64,000 bases of DNA, from the NCBI RefSeq assembly GCF_026319365.1, contig NZ_JAPDMS010000001.1, positions 1,304,456 to 1,368,455 on the forward strand, written 5' to 3'. This document shows, in pieces, positions 1 to 8,798 of this stretch (position 1 is the stretch's first letter; each line of letters opens with the position of its first letter). The notes under the pieces were generated by a model that worked only from the letters and a program-made list of their open reading frames with translations, was not told where the DNA came from and ran no database searches. This DNA is from Methylophaga sp. OBS1. Its GTDB lineage: Bacteria; Pseudomonadota; Gammaproteobacteria; Nitrosococcales; Methylophagaceae. The position numbers and the translations under genes are program-made.

Positions 1-522
1 TTCAGCGGTACTGATAACCAGGAGTTCAACTGGTTTGCTGATGGTTTTGCCCGCATTCACCTGTAGCACCAGACCGTCTTGCATCAACATGGTGTTGATG
101 GCATTCAGACCCGGTTTCTCTAAATCGATCTGCTCACCCAGCATAGACTGGGCATTGTCGAGCCCCTCTGCCAGTGGCTTGATAGACAGGCCTTCTTCCA
201 GGTCTTCAAGCTCGGACAATTCAACACTGAAACGGCCGTCAATAATGACAAAGCGATAGGCATCTTCCAATGCAGCCACGTGTGCCAACTCGGTTTTATC
301 CAGGCTGACTGCATTGGCATCGTGACTGAAACCTTCCTGGCTTAAAGACCACAGAGAGGTGTATTTCCAGTCCTCAACTTTTTTCGCCGGCAAGCCGTGG
401 CGTTCAAACTGCGCACGGGCTTTGTCGCGCAGTTGCTGCAACCAGCCGAGTTCAGTGCCCGGCAGGGTTTTGGCAGAAGCCACTTCGCCAAATGGCGTTG
501 TGATTTCAGTTAACTGTTTCAT
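1..522 (-). CDS. sufD: SufD, Fe-S cluster assembly scaffold subunit (partial)
   Basis: Only the first 174 codons are present; the gene runs off the left edge. SufD forms the SufBC2D scaffold complex in the cytosol with SufB and SufC and is needed for iron entry and cluster assembly. The visible part is the helical N-terminal region, with the family's typical [11 protein letters not shown] stretch around residues 48-58. The ATG overlaps the sufC stop in an ATGA arrangement, so translation is probably coupled. It is the fourth gene of the Rrf2-sufB-sufC-sufD operon; sufS and sufE homologues would be expected further left. Confidence 0.93.
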   Translation of the reverse strand, partial: MKQLTEITTPFGEVASAKTLPGTELGWLQQLRDKARAQFERHGLPAKKVEDWKYTSLWSLSQEGFSHDANAVSLDKTELAHVAALEDAYRFVIIDGRFSVELSELEDLEEGLSIKPLAEGLDNAQSMLGEQIDLEKPGLNAINTMLMQDGLVLQVNAGKTISKPVELLVISTAE

Positions 523-1280
523 GCGGTTTGACCTTCCGGTGCATCGTGAACCCAGCTGTAACCGGATTTCTCCAATTCTTTAGCCAGTTCCTTGTCGCCG
601 GATTTAACAATTTTGCCTTCAGACAATACATGGACGAAGTCCGGCACGATATGGTCGAGAAGACGCTGGTAGTGCGTAATCATGACGATCGAACGATCTT
701 CAGCACGCAGGGCATTGACCCCTTCAGCAACAACACGCAGTGCGTCGATGTCGAGACCGGAGTCGGTTTCATCAAGAATCGCCAGTGCCGGTTCCAGGAC
801 CGCCATCTGCAGAATCTCGTTGCGTTTTTTCTCACCGCCTGAGAAGCCTTCGTTCACATTACGGTGCAGGAACTGTTCATCCATTTTGACCAGCTTCATG
901 CGGTCACGGACGAGATTCAGGAAGTCAATCGCATCAACTTCATCCAGCCCCTGATATTTGCGAACCGCGTTCAGGGCAGCTTTCAGCAGATAGATATTGC
1001 TGACACCCGGGATTTCTACCGGATATTGGAAAGCCAGAAACACACCACGCTGAGCGCGTTCTTCCGGTTCCAGGTCCAGCAGGTTTTCACCTTTATAGAT
1101 GACTTCGCCCTGTGTCACTTCATAGCCGTCACGGCCGGCAAGCACATTGGACAATGTACTTTTGCCTGCGCCGTTCGGGCCCATGATGGCGTGGACTTCG
1201 CCTGGATTGACGGTCATATTGATGCCGCGGAGGATTTCTTTCCCTTCAACGCTGGCATGCAGGTTTTTAATTTCTAACAT
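519..1280 (-). CDS. sufC: SufC, Fe-S assembly ATPase
   Basis: Cytosolic ABC-type ATPase that drives conformational change of the SufBCD scaffold. Of 253 residues, the Walker A motif GPNGAGKST is near residue 34, the ABC signature FSGGEKKR is near residue 146, Walker B ends in [10 protein letters not shown], and the switch histidine lies in MITHYQRLL. No membrane segments, as expected for this soluble ABC protein. Length is normal for the family. It sits 46 bases after sufB and overlaps sufD by four bases. Confidence 0.97.
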   Translation of the reverse strand: MLEIKNLHASVEGKEILRGINMTVNPGEVHAIMGPNGAGKSTLSNVLAGRDGYEVTQGEVIYKGENLLDLEPEERAQRGVFLAFQYPVEIPGVSNIYLLKAALNAVRKYQGLDEVDAIDFLNLVRDRMKLVKMDEQFLHRNVNEGFSGGEKKRNEILQMAVLEPALAILDETDSGLDIDALRVVAEGVNALRAEDRSIVMITHYQRLLDHIVPDFVHVLSEGKIVKSGDKELAKELEKSGYSWVHDAPEGQTA

Positions 1281-1326
1281 GTATAAGTCTCTATATTTCT
1301 GAAAATCCGAATGGGTTCTCGTTCGT

Positions 1327-2775
1327 TTAACCGACGGAACCTTCTAATGACAAACCGAGCAGGTTCTGCGCTTCGACTGCGAATTCCATCGGCAGCTCAC
1401 GAATGACCTGTTTGCAGAAACCGTTCACAATCATCGAGACCGCATCTTCGGCATCCAAACCGCGCTGCTTACAATAGAACAGCTGGTCTTCGCTGATTTT
1501 TGATGTCGAGGCCTCGTGCTCCACCTTCGCTGTCGGGTTTTTCACCTCAATATATGGGAAGGTGTGGGCACCGCATTTGTCGCCCATCAGCAATGAGTCG
1601 CACTCGGTGTAGTTACGGGCATTTTCTGCATTGGGCCCGACACGAACCAGGCCGCGATAGGCGTTTTGTGAACGGCCGGCAGAAATACCTTTGGAGATGA
1701 TGGTCGAGCTGGTGTTTTTACCCAGATGTATCATCTTGGTACCTGTATCGGCCTGTTGCATGTTGTTGGTGACCGCCACGGAGTAGAACTCACCGATAGA
1801 GTTGTCACCCTGCAGGACGACACTGGGATATTTCCAGGTGATGGCTGAACCGGTTTCCACCTGAGTCCAGGACACTTTGGAGGACTCACCACGGCAGGCA
1901 GCACGTTTGGTGACAAAGTTGTAGATGCCACCCTTACCGTTTTCATCACCGGGATACCAGTTCTGCACGGTGGAGTATTTGATTTCAGCCCGATCCAGCG
2001 CGACCAGTTCTACGACAGCAGCGTGAAGCTGGTTTTCATCACGCATCGGTGCGGTACAGCCTTCCAGATAGCTGACATAAGCGTCGTCGTCAGCAATGAT
2101 CAGCGTACGTTCGAACTGACCGGTATTAGCCGCGTTGATACGGAAGTAGGTCGACAGTTCCATCGGGCAACGCACACCTTTGGGAATGTAGACGAAAGAA
2201 CCGTCACTGAAGACCGCTGAGTTCAGCGCTGCGTAGTAGTTGTCCTTATAAGGCACCACACTGCCCAGATATTTTTCAACCAGTTCCGGGTGTTCTTTCA
2301 CGGCCTGAGAGATAGGCATAAAGATAATGCCCTCTTCTGCCAGCTTGTCCTGGAAAGTACTGGCCACAGACACACTGTCAAACACCGCATCGACGGCAAC
2401 ACCGGCGAGACGGGCACGTTCATCCAGTGGCACACCCAGTTTTTCATAGGTACGCAACAGCTCCGGATCGACTTCATCCAGACTTTTCGGACCGTCGTCT
2501 TTTTTCTTCGGCGCTGAGTAATAGCTGATTTGCTGATAGTCGATCTCAGGATAATGCACATGCGCCCATTCCGGCGTGTCCATGGTCAGCCAGTGGCGAT
2601 AGGCTTTCAGGCGCCATTCCAGCATGAACTCAGGCTCTCCCTTGATACGGGAGATTTCACGGACAACCTCTTCACTCAGGCCTGGCGGCAGACTTTCTGC
2701 CTCAATGTCGGTAACAAAACCGGCCTTGTATTCTCTTTGAGTAATCGACTCAAGTTGTTGACTTTGCTCAGTCAT
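1327..2775 (-). CDS. sufB: SufB, Fe-S cluster scaffold
   Basis: Main scaffold on which nascent Fe-S clusters are built, receiving sulfur from SufS/SufE. The 482-residue product carries the beta-helix core, with conserved stretches such as [15 protein letters not shown] and, near the C-terminus, the cysteine- and histidine-bearing [18 protein letters not shown] chose the ATG at 2775 (MTEQSQQ) over one at 2787: GGTGAG lies five bases before 2775, whereas the upstream ATG has an AGG pressed directly against it. With this start it overlaps the regulator gene by eight bases, so the two are likely translationally coupled. Confidence 0.96.
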   Translation of the reverse strand: MTEQSQQLESITQREYKAGFVTDIEAESLPPGLSEEVVREISRIKGEPEFMLEWRLKAYRHWLTMDTPEWAHVHYPEIDYQQISYYSAPKKKDDGPKSLDEVDPELLRTYEKLGVPLDERARLAGVAVDAVFDSVSVASTFQDKLAEEGIIFMPISQAVKEHPELVEKYLGSVVPYKDNYYAALNSAVFSDGSFVYIPKGVRCPMELSTYFRINAANTGQFERTLIIADDDAYVSYLEGCTAPMRDENQLHAAVVELVALDRAEIKYSTVQNWYPGDENGKGGIYNFVTKRAACRGESSKVSWTQVETGSAITWKYPSVVLQGDNSIGEFYSVAVTNNMQQADTGTKMIHLGKNTSSTIISKGISAGRSQNAYRGLVRVGPNAENARNYTECDSLLMGDKCGAHTFPYIEVKNPTAKVEHEASTSKISEDQLFYCKQRGLDAEDAVSMIVNGFCKQVIRELPMEFAVEAQNLLGLSLEGSVG

Positions 2776-3259
2776 GAAACTCACCATCCTGTATTGTTGC
2801 TTTACTCATCCCGGCTGCAGATGAGTAGAATCTAATTGGGCTTATCCCCGATGTATTCTGCGATGTCAGCATATCTGAGAGCTTAACTTCATCCAGTGCG
2901 TGAAACACCGCGTTGTTAATGCGCGTCCAGTTAGTCTGGACCGCACAGTGCGTTTCCTGCTCACAGTGGCTTTCACCACTGACACATTCGGTCAGGGCTA
3001 TGGGGCCTTCAATGGCCGTAATGATTTCCGCTACTGAAATCTGTTCCGCTTCCCGACTCAGGCTGTAACCACCTGCGACGCCACGTTCCGATTGCAGGAG
3101 ACCTTCATGGGATAAAGACTTCAATACTTTCCTGACGGTGGGTAACGGCACCTTTACCGCATCGGCGATGGCGTGAGCACTGTGCTGCTGTCTGGCGTGC
3201 GTTGCCAGATAGCTCATCAGCACAATGCCGTAATCCGTCAGTTTTCCCATTCGCAGCAT
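2768..3259 (-). CDS. Rrf2-family regulator of the suf operon
   Basis: DNA-binding Rrf2 protein of 163 residues, similar to the SUF-associated Rrf2 regulators of gammaproteobacteria and distinct from the IscR at 46543-46989. The winged helix is at residues 1-80 ([11 protein letters not shown], then [16 protein letters not shown]). The cluster-binding loop has three cysteines spaced CX6CX5C near residues 93-106, so it probably senses Fe-S status. AGGAGG lies 7 bases before the ATG at 3259. As first gene of the suf operon, with a palindrome over its promoter, it is probably autoregulatory. Effector and direction of control are inferred. Confidence 0.88.
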   Translation of the reverse strand: MLRMGKLTDYGIVLMSYLATHARQQHSAHAIADAVKVPLPTVRKVLKSLSHEGLLQSERGVAGGYSLSREAEQISVAEIITAIEGPIALTECVSGESHCEQETHCAVQTNWTRINNAVFHALDEVKLSDMLTSQNTSGISPIRFYSSAAGMSKATIQDGEFHD

Positions 3260-3272
3260 AGCTGAACCTCCT

Positions 3273-3311
3273 AATTGGTACTATTATAGTATCAATTAAG
3301 ACAATAACCAA
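3273..3311 (-). promoter_or_regulatory. suf operon promoter with overlapping palindromic operator
   Basis: Reading the minus strand, TTGGTT (3311-3306), a 17-base spacer and a perfect TATAAT (3288-3283) form a sigma-70-type promoter with a leader of about 17 bases. A 25-base inverted repeat (3273-3297) is centred on the -10 box; its 12-base arms match at 11 positions (AATTGGTACTAT against AATTGATACTAT). This is where an Rrf2 dimer would block RNA polymerase. Binding by the adjacent Rrf2 product is inference. Confidence 0.75.
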
Positions 3312-3447
3312 GTGTTTTGCTCAGATATTGACGCGGGTCGAGTGAAAATTCCGTTGATTTCGCGTATGGTGATGAACTTTAAAACATGCAATTGTACTAA
3401 ATTCCGCAACGCCTATTGAGTTAAATTCCAACCAGAGAGCCTAATAA

Positions 3448-4128
3448 ATGAAATTAAAAGCACTGATTTTTTTACCCTTATTATTTGGAGCAAACGTAAT
3501 GGCTGATGATCACGCCGCAACCCTGGACACAGACAAGCAGAAACTGAGCTACATCTTTGGTATTCAGGTCGGACAAAACATGCTGCAGGAAGGCGTCGAA
3601 TTGGAACTGGACGCATTCAAAGCAGGTGTTGCCGACATGATGGCAGGTAACGAGCCACAACTGGATCAGGCCACGGCAGAAAAAGTGATTCAGGAATACC
3701 AGGCAGCAAAAGCCCAGGAAATGGCGAAAGTCATGAACGAAAAACAGGCTGAAGCAAAAGCCTACATGGCCGAAAATGCCAAGAAAGAAGGCGTTGTCAC
3801 CACTGACAGCGGACTGCAATACGAAATCATCAAAGAAGGCGATGGTGCGACACCGACTGAAAACGATAAAGTCATCGCGCATTACAAAGGCACCCTGCTC
3901 GACGGTACCGTCTTTGACAGCTCTTATGACCGCGGCGAACCAGCCACTTTCCCGGTTAACGGTGTCATTCAGGGCTGGCAGGAAGCACTGCAGATGATGA
4001 AAGAAGGCGGAAAATGGCGCATCGTCGTCCCGGCCAACCTCGCCTATGGTCCACGTGGGGCGGGTCAGCTGATTGGTCCCAACGAAACACTGATTTTCGA
4101 TATCGAACTGATCGCTATCACACAATAA
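3448..4128 (+). CDS. Periplasmic FKBP-type peptidyl-prolyl isomerase
   Basis: Prolyl cis-trans isomerase and chaperone of the Mip/FkpA/FklB group, 226 residues. A signal peptide (about residues 1-19, ending VMA before DDHAA) implies export. Residues 25-115 form the alpha-helical FKBP N-terminal dimerisation domain. Residues 120-226 are the FKBP domain, with VIAHYKGTLLDGTVFDSSYDR, GVIQGWQEAL and the active-site tyrosine in LAYGPRG. It is a single gene, divergent from the suf operon, ending in a strong hairpin. Confidence 0.93.
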   Translation: MKLKALIFLPLLFGANVMADDHAATLDTDKQKLSYIFGIQVGQNMLQEGVELELDAFKAGVADMMAGNEPQLDQATAEKVIQEYQAAKAQEMAKVMNEKQAEAKAYMAENAKKEGVVTTDSGLQYEIIKEGDGATPTENDKVIAHYKGTLLDGTVFDSSYDRGEPATFPVNGVIQGWQEALQMMKEGGKWRIVVPANLAYGPRGAGQLIGPNETLIFDIELIAITQ

Positions 4129-4146
4129 GGCAAATGCCTGCCGTTG

Positions 4147-4175
4147 AAAAAGCCGCCCGAGGGCGGCTTTTTTTA
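4147..4175. terminator. Bidirectional intrinsic terminator between FKBP and ampD
   Basis: Stem AGCCGCC (4151-4157) pairs with GGCGGCT (4162-4168) around CGAG, flanked by an A run on the left and seven T on the right. It can end transcription of the FKBP gene and of ampD, which converge here. Confidence 0.88.
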
Positions 4176-4177
4176 TG

Positions 4178-4726
4178 TCAGTCCAGTAGCTGTCTCAGGT
4201 AATCCCATTCGAAAAACGGCCCCGGATCCGTTTTGCGTCCAGGCGCAATATGTTCATGACCGGCAATTCGCTCATAATTGAGCTGGGGGTAAGCCTTACA
4301 TAAAGCGCTGATAACCGCAGCCAGCTGATGATACTGGGTATCATCAAAGGGCTTGTCATCACAGCCTTCAAGCTCGATACCTATCGTAAAATCATTGCAG
4401 CGTTCCCTGCCTTGCCAGCTTGATACGCCCGCGTGCCAGGCCCGTTGATGAAATGGTACAAACTGAACCAGCTCCCCATTACGTCTTATCAATAGATGAG
4501 AGGAGACTTTCAGACCCTTCAGTTGTTCGAAATAGGGATGTTGTGAGCTGTCCAGCTGGTTCAGAAACAAGTCATCAATAAACCGTTGGCCGAACTCCCC
4601 GGGAGGCAGACTGATGTTGTGAATGACAATGCCTTGAATATCCGTCGGGTCGGGACGCTCATCATGGTTGGGTGATAAGTAGAACACCGCCTCATTGCAG
4701 CGTCCCTGTGTCAGATCAATGTTCAA
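4178..4726 (-). CDS. ampD: AmpD, anhydro-N-acetylmuramyl-tripeptide amidase
   Basis: Cytosolic zinc amidase that cleaves the peptide from 1,6-anhydro-MurNAc during cell-wall recycling. The 182-residue product has the amidase_2 fold, with a zinc ligand at His36 (IVIHN) and others in the C-terminal AGHEHIAPGRKTDPG motif, which also holds the catalytic Lys/Asp region. There is no signal peptide, which separates it from the periplasmic AmiD. The start is a TTG preceded by GAGGGAA at good spacing; no nearby ATG gives a family-like N-terminus. NagZ of the same pathway is encoded at 27873. Confidence 0.93.
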   Translation of the reverse strand: MNIDLTQGRCNEAVFYLSPNHDERPDPTDIQGIVIHNISLPPGEFGQRFIDDLFLNQLDSSQHPYFEQLKGLKVSSHLLIRRNGELVQFVPFHQRAWHAGVSSWQGRERCNDFTIGIELEGCDDKPFDDTQYHQLAAVISALCKAYPQLNYERIAGHEHIAPGRKTDPGPFFEWDYLRQLLD

Positions 4727-4804
4727 ACAGGCATTCCCTCAATGTCGTAGATTATTCAGTCTTCACGCGTTACCCTATTGAGTTTTTCAGTAAAGAGCCT
4801 TTCA

Positions 4805-5647
4805 ATGACCATTGAAAACCCGTTACCGTCTGCGTTTATCGACTCCCAAGTCAAGCTTGCCCTGCTGGAGGACGTCGGTCAACAGGATCTGACTGCCAAT
4901 CTGATTCCGGCAGAGTCTATCGCCGAGGCCCAGCTAATCACGCGTCAGGACGCCGTGTTATGTGGCCGTGACTGGTTCAACGCAGTCTTCAGTCGTCTTG
5001 ATGACCGTATTCAAATTGAATGGCTGGCAGCGGATGGGGATGCGCTTGCTGCAGACGCTATCATCTGTCGAATAAAAGGCCCAGCGCGCGCAGTTCTGAC
5101 CGGTGAGCGCACAGCAATGAACTTTTTGCAGACATTATCTGCAACGGCAACAAGCGCCAGGCAATATGCGGATGCCGTTGCCGGACTGCCGGTCAAAGTG
5201 CTGGATACCCGCAAAACATTACCGGGTTGGCGGGTGGCACAAAAATACGCTGTGCGATGCGGCGGCTGCTTTAATCACCGCTTCGGACTCTATGATGGGA
5301 TTCTCATCAAGGAAAATCATATCAATGCAGCCGGTTCTATTGCTGCAGCAGTATCACAGGCGCAATCACTGAATGCTGGTGTCCCTATCGAAGTGGAAGT
5401 GGAAAACCTGGATGAACTGAATCACGCACTGAATGCCGGTGCGGATATTGTGCTGCTGGATAACTTCGAACTTCAAACACTGAAACAAGCCGTGGCTATC
5501 AATGACAAAAAAGCCTTGCTGGAAGCATCCGGTGGTATCAGCCTGGCCAATATTCGTGAGATTGCTGAAACCGGCGTGGATAGGATTTCAGTCGGCGCTT
5601 TGACCAAGGATATTCAGGCCGTGGATTTATCACTGCGCTTTCAATAA
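4805..5647 (+). CDS. nadC: NadC, nicotinate-nucleotide pyrophosphorylase (carboxylating)
   Basis: Converts quinolinate and PRPP to nicotinate mononucleotide in de novo NAD synthesis. Of 280 residues, the N-terminal part carries LLEDVGQQDLT, then GERTAMNFLQTLSATAT and the quinolinate/PRPP-binding residues in DTRKTLPGWR and KENHI. The C-terminal barrel ends in LEASGGISL and ISVGALTKD. I chose ATG 4805, preceded by AAAGAG, over an in-frame TTG at 4778, because the nine extra residues are atypical. It is divergent from ampD. Confidence 0.95.
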   Translation: MTIENPLPSAFIDSQVKLALLEDVGQQDLTANLIPAESIAEAQLITRQDAVLCGRDWFNAVFSRLDDRIQIEWLAADGDALAADAIICRIKGPARAVLTGERTAMNFLQTLSATATSARQYADAVAGLPVKVLDTRKTLPGWRVAQKYAVRCGGCFNHRFGLYDGILIKENHINAAGSIAAAVSQAQSLNAGVPIEVEVENLDELNHALNAGADIVLLDNFELQTLKQAVAINDKKALLEASGGISLANIREIAETGVDRISVGALTKDIQAVDLSLRFQ

Positions 5648-5681
5648 AAAACCGCAGTTGAACATTGTCAGACTGCGGTTA
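5643..5681 (-). terminator. Terminator of the PepSY gene
   Basis: On the minus strand, AACCGCAGT (5680-5672) pairs with ACTGCGGTT (5658-5650) across a 13-base loop, followed by a run of six T (5650-5645). The T run lies on the minus-strand side, so it serves the gene ending at 5704 rather than nadC. Confidence 0.72.
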
Positions 5682-5703
5682 ACAAACGTCTAAAGATCAG
5701 AGA

Positions 5704-6204
5704 TTATTCAAGACCCACTTGCCACAGCTCCTCGTTGGTTTCGACCACCTCACCGGTAGCTGCGTCAATTTCAATTTTTATCTCGCTGCCTTCGTAGGTA
5801 TCAATGTCAAACTCATACGAGGAATCACCGTTGGACTCAATCTCGTATTCGACCTCGATGATTTCTCCAGGATAGAGCGCCAGTGCAATCGCTCTGGCTT
5901 CTTCTTCGTTGAATTTAACGTTTCTCTTGAACAGCGGATGGTTGGGATGATCCACCTCCTGTTCCAGCTCGATTAACTCACCCGAAGACTTCAGACACTC
6001 GACATCCCAGTCCTTACCATCCAATGCTCTGATATCAAACTCGTAAACTTCACGCCCATTTTCAAGCTTGAGTTCAACTTTGATGACATGGCCGTTACGC
6101 GCATTTAAAGCGACATCCAGACAGGTTTCAAACAGCTGGTTGTTATCAGCTGCAAGACTGGTTATTGGCCAGAACAGAATGACGGGTATTAAGGTTTTCA
6201 GCAT
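5704..6204 (-). CDS. Secreted acidic double-PepSY protein (LanPepSY-like)
   Basis: A 166-residue exported protein. A signal peptide (MLKTLIPVILFWPITSLAA, cut before DNNQ) is followed by two PepSY repeats, about residues 25-82 (NGREVYEFDIRALDGKDWDV) and 102-166 (GDSSYEFDIDTYEGSEIKIE). The mature part is very rich in Asp and Glu, with no membrane anchor. I chose ATG 6204 because it gives a clean signal peptide and has AGGACC upstream. It follows a TonB receptor gene after 62 bases. Double-PepSY periplasmic proteins include LanPepSY of Methylobacillus flagellatus, which binds lanthanide ions; a metal-binding role here is inference from architecture, acidity and context. Other PepSY proteins inhibit peptidases. 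Confidence 0.85.
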   Translation of the reverse strand: MLKTLIPVILFWPITSLAADNNQLFETCLDVALNARNGHVIKVELKLENGREVYEFDIRALDGKDWDVECLKSSGELIELEQEVDHPNHPLFKRNVKFNEEEARAIALALYPGEIIEVEYEIESNGDSSYEFDIDTYEGSEIKIEIDAATGEVVETNEELWQVGLE

Positions 6205-6215
6205 GCTTGGTCCTG

Positions 6216-6246
6216 AAATAAATTGGGCCACCCGAAGGTAGCCCAA
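6216..6246 (-). terminator. Hairpin/attenuator between receptor and PepSY genes
   Basis: On the minus strand a ten-pair stem (TTGGGCTACC with GGTGGCCCAA, one G-T pair) closes a TTCG tetraloop and is followed by TTTATTT. It lies just before the PepSY ribosome-binding site. The interrupted T tract suggests partial termination or mRNA stabilisation, which would give the two genes different expression levels. Confidence 0.6.
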
Positions 6247-6266
6247 TGTTGAAATTAAGCTGTGCT

Positions 6267-8624
6267 TTACAGCGTCAGCTTGAAGCCAATCCAACCTGCT
6301 CTGGGCGCACCGGGACCAACAAAGCGAGGGTTTTCATATTGTTCCAACCCAGCTTCACCCGGTTCACCGTACAGGCCGAAAGATTCGTACTCGTTATCAA
6401 AAACGTTATCTATACGGCCAAAGAACTCAAAGTTCTCAGTGACTTTGTATCGTCCATGCAGATTAAATACAGTATAGCCTTCGATCTTTTTATCAACGTT
6501 GGCTTCATCACCACGGAAGTACTGACTGGAGCGGTATGAAGCTGTTGTACCCAGTGAGAGCTTTTCTGTAAACGCATAATCAAAGCCAACATTGATGTTG
6601 TGCTCAGGCTGATTCGGCAATCTATCACCTTTACTGACAGAAAAGACTTCATCTTCCTCATTCACTTCACGGCTATAGGAGAAGTTGTCTTCGAATGTCG
6701 CACGGATGTATGAATAGTGTGCAAACCAACTCAGTTTGTTAACGGCACCGTTTGCACTTAATTCCAGACCAGCACGTGCTGTTTTATCAATGTTATCGAA
6801 GACACCTGTGTTTAATACCGGTGTGTCATCATCGGCATCGTTGAAGAAGAACAGGTCATCTTCCAGCTCTGTGTAAAACACACCGGCTGACCAGTTGAAG
6901 TTAGCCTGTTGACCACGCAGACCGGCTTCAACTGTTCTGGCCACGACATCATCTAATGGCGGATCAGCAAGGAATGCATTGGGGTATGCACAAGGTGAAT
7001 CCGGCTCAGCACATGTCAGTTCTGACGGCGTTGGTGCACGGTTGGACTCACTATAGTTGGCATAGGTGGTCAGGTTCTCTGTCAATGCATAAGTGGCACC
7101 GACCGATGGGTTAAACCGCTTGAAGTCATGCGTATTGCCAGACTCATTCAAGTCTTGGGTCCCACCTTGGCTGGTGCCTGAAATATCAATCGCGATCCAG
7201 TTGTATCGACCACCGACAGTCAAATCCAGACGCTCTGTGAGGCTGTGAGTATTGGTGAAGAAAATGCTGTAAGTGTTAGTGTCGATTTCTCCATCGACGC
7301 GTTCATCCAGCAACTCAATTCCCGTGCCATCAGTGCCCCGGGTCTCAGTCAGGTAAGCGATCTCAGAGCTGGCAGAGTAATCCACTTTGGAGCGGTCAAA
7401 GGAGACACCGACTGTCAGTTGGTTCTCTCTGCCAAAGAGGTCATTGAATGAAGTTGTCTGGACACCAAAGCCCCAGCTGTCCTGTTCAGTTTGACTCCGG
7501 TTATTCAGGCCCAGACCTTCAACCTCAAAGTCACCATCTTCCAACTCTGCCTCAACGTCATAGGCAGGGTTATCAAAATCGCCCAGAGTAACCGCACCTG
7601 CACTGGTTCTGATCGGGTTACCATCATCATCAATAATCTGACTACCTGCGGCATCACCATCCGCCTCAAACTCACCGCCATCGCCATTGAACGAACTACG
7701 GTCGCTTCTGCGGTAGTAGGTGTTGGCAGCTAACATTGTGGTGTCATTAATCCAATGTGAGCCATTCAGAGTGAACATGCGGAGTTCATTTTGCGTGTTA
7801 TCTGGATAGGTGAAAACGGCATCGCGATCTGCCGCAACAAGTTCGACTGGTGAAGCGCCGTTACCATTCAAATCACTATCAACAGCCGTGATACCAAAGT
7901 CCAGCGTGGTGTCTTCGTTGGCATAGCTTAAGTTCGAGAAAAACTGCTCTACGCGTGAGGGTGAAAAGTCACGCCAGCCATCTTCTTTGGTAATGGAACC
8001 AGTCACATAATAAGCCAGGTTCCCATCGCTACCACCACTCTCAATCGTGCCTGAATCACGACCGAATGAACCGGTGTAAGCCTCAAAGCTATGACCGGGA
8101 TGCGTGAAACCTGTTTTTGTTCTGATTGACAGTGCACCACCCAGGGTATTGAGGCCAAACACAGGGTTTGAACCGGACACCAGGTCAATATCTGCAATCG
8201 CCGCTTCCGGCAGTAATTCGAAGTTAATCGCATCACCGAATGGTTCATTGACACGAATACCATCCATGTAGACGGACAGGCCCTGGGCACTACCGACCAA
8301 TGGTGAAGCGGTAAACCCGCGATAATTCAAATTAGGCTGAAAAGGATTATTCTGAGCAGCGCTGATGTTGACACTGCCCATGGTTCGATTCAGTAAATCG
8401 GATAAATCCAGGCTCTGGACTCTTTCTATATCACTGGCATCAGCCGATTGTGTTTTCGTTGGAATTCTATCGGCTTCCAGACCAACACCACCAATGGGTG
8501 TTGTACCGATTACCTTGATATCACTCAGCTCTACCTGATCCTCATCTGCAGCGAGGACCGGGGCTGACACCAGCGCAGAGGCCAGCATCAGACTTAATGC
8601 TTTCTTTTTATGCGGAACTTGCAT
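6267..8624 (-). CDS. TonB-dependent outer-membrane receptor
   Basis: A 785-residue ligand-gated outer-membrane transporter. It has a signal peptide (about residues 1-25, ending PVLA), a plug domain (about 45-165, with LNYRGFTASPLVG, GLSVYMDGIRVNEPFGD and GLNTLGGALSI), and a 22-strand barrel ending in aromatic-rich GWIGFKLTL. GGGAGAG precedes the ATG. Residues about 315-370 form a long acidic loop with many Asp and Glu (for example QIIDDDGNP). The substrate cannot be read from sequence. The family includes siderophore, cobalamin and, in methylotrophs, lanthanide receptors (LanA, LutH); the PepSY partner makes metal uptake plausible. No clear Fur box is seen upstream. Confidence 0.92.
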   Translation of the reverse strand: MQVPHKKKALSLMLASALVSAPVLAADEDQVELSDIKVIGTTPIGGVGLEADRIPTKTQSADASDIERVQSLDLSDLLNRTMGSVNISAAQNNPFQPNLNYRGFTASPLVGSAQGLSVYMDGIRVNEPFGDAINFELLPEAAIADIDLVSGSNPVFGLNTLGGALSIRTKTGFTHPGHSFEAYTGSFGRDSGTIESGGSDGNLAYYVTGSITKEDGWRDFSPSRVEQFFSNLSYANEDTTLDFGITAVDSDLNGNGASPVELVAADRDAVFTYPDNTQNELRMFTLNGSHWINDTTMLAANTYYRRSDRSSFNGDGGEFEADGDAAGSQIIDDDGNPIRTSAGAVTLGDFDNPAYDVEAELEDGDFEVEGLGLNNRSQTEQDSWGFGVQTTSFNDLFGRENQLTVGVSFDRSKVDYSASSEIAYLTETRGTDGTGIELLDERVDGEIDTNTYSIFFTNTHSLTERLDLTVGGRYNWIAIDISGTSQGGTQDLNESGNTHDFKRFNPSVGATYALTENLTTYANYSESNRAPTPSELTCAEPDSPCAYPNAFLADPPLDDVVARTVEAGLRGQQANFNWSAGVFYTELEDDLFFFNDADDDTPVLNTGVFDNIDKTARAGLELSANGAVNKLSWFAHYSYIRATFEDNFSYSREVNEEDEVFSVSKGDRLPNQPEHNINVGFDYAFTEKLSLGTTASYRSSQYFRGDEANVDKKIEGYTVFNLHGRYKVTENFEFFGRIDNVFDNEYESFGLYGEPGEAGLEQYENPRFVGPGAPRAGWIGFKLTL

Positions 8625-8645
8625 TACTCATTACTCTCCCGAAAT

Positions 8646-8704
8646 CTTTTATCGTTGTTATGGTTATAGTCAAACCGATTCTAATTAAGCACGGAAAATG
8701 CCAA
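8646..8704 (-). promoter_or_regulatory. Candidate promoter region of the TonB receptor gene
   Basis: Two weak candidates lie on the minus strand. One is sigma-70-like: TTGACT (8673-8668), 16 bases, TAAAAG (8651-8646). The other is sigma-54-like: TTGGCATTTTCCGTGCTT (8704-8687), with the invariant GG and GC at the right spacing. Neither is strong alone. No Fur-type TGATAAT repeat was found here. Confidence 0.3.
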
Positions 8705-8798
8705 CTCTGAAAAATGTTTTATGACAACCAGTTACTTTTAAGCAGTGGTGCGGACCTCTGGTTTACTGGTTGATATAAACCACACAAACTGGCTGATA

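Noticed and set aside
3481..4125. A 214-codon open frame on the minus strand opposite the FKBP gene
   Set aside because: It mirrors the FKBP coding frame, is rich in Phe, Cys and His in an unnatural way, and matches no family I know.
8759..8782. TGGTTTA/TAAACCA inverted repeat after cysG as a terminator
   Set aside because: Only seven A+T-rich pairs and no T tract in the direction of cysG transcription.
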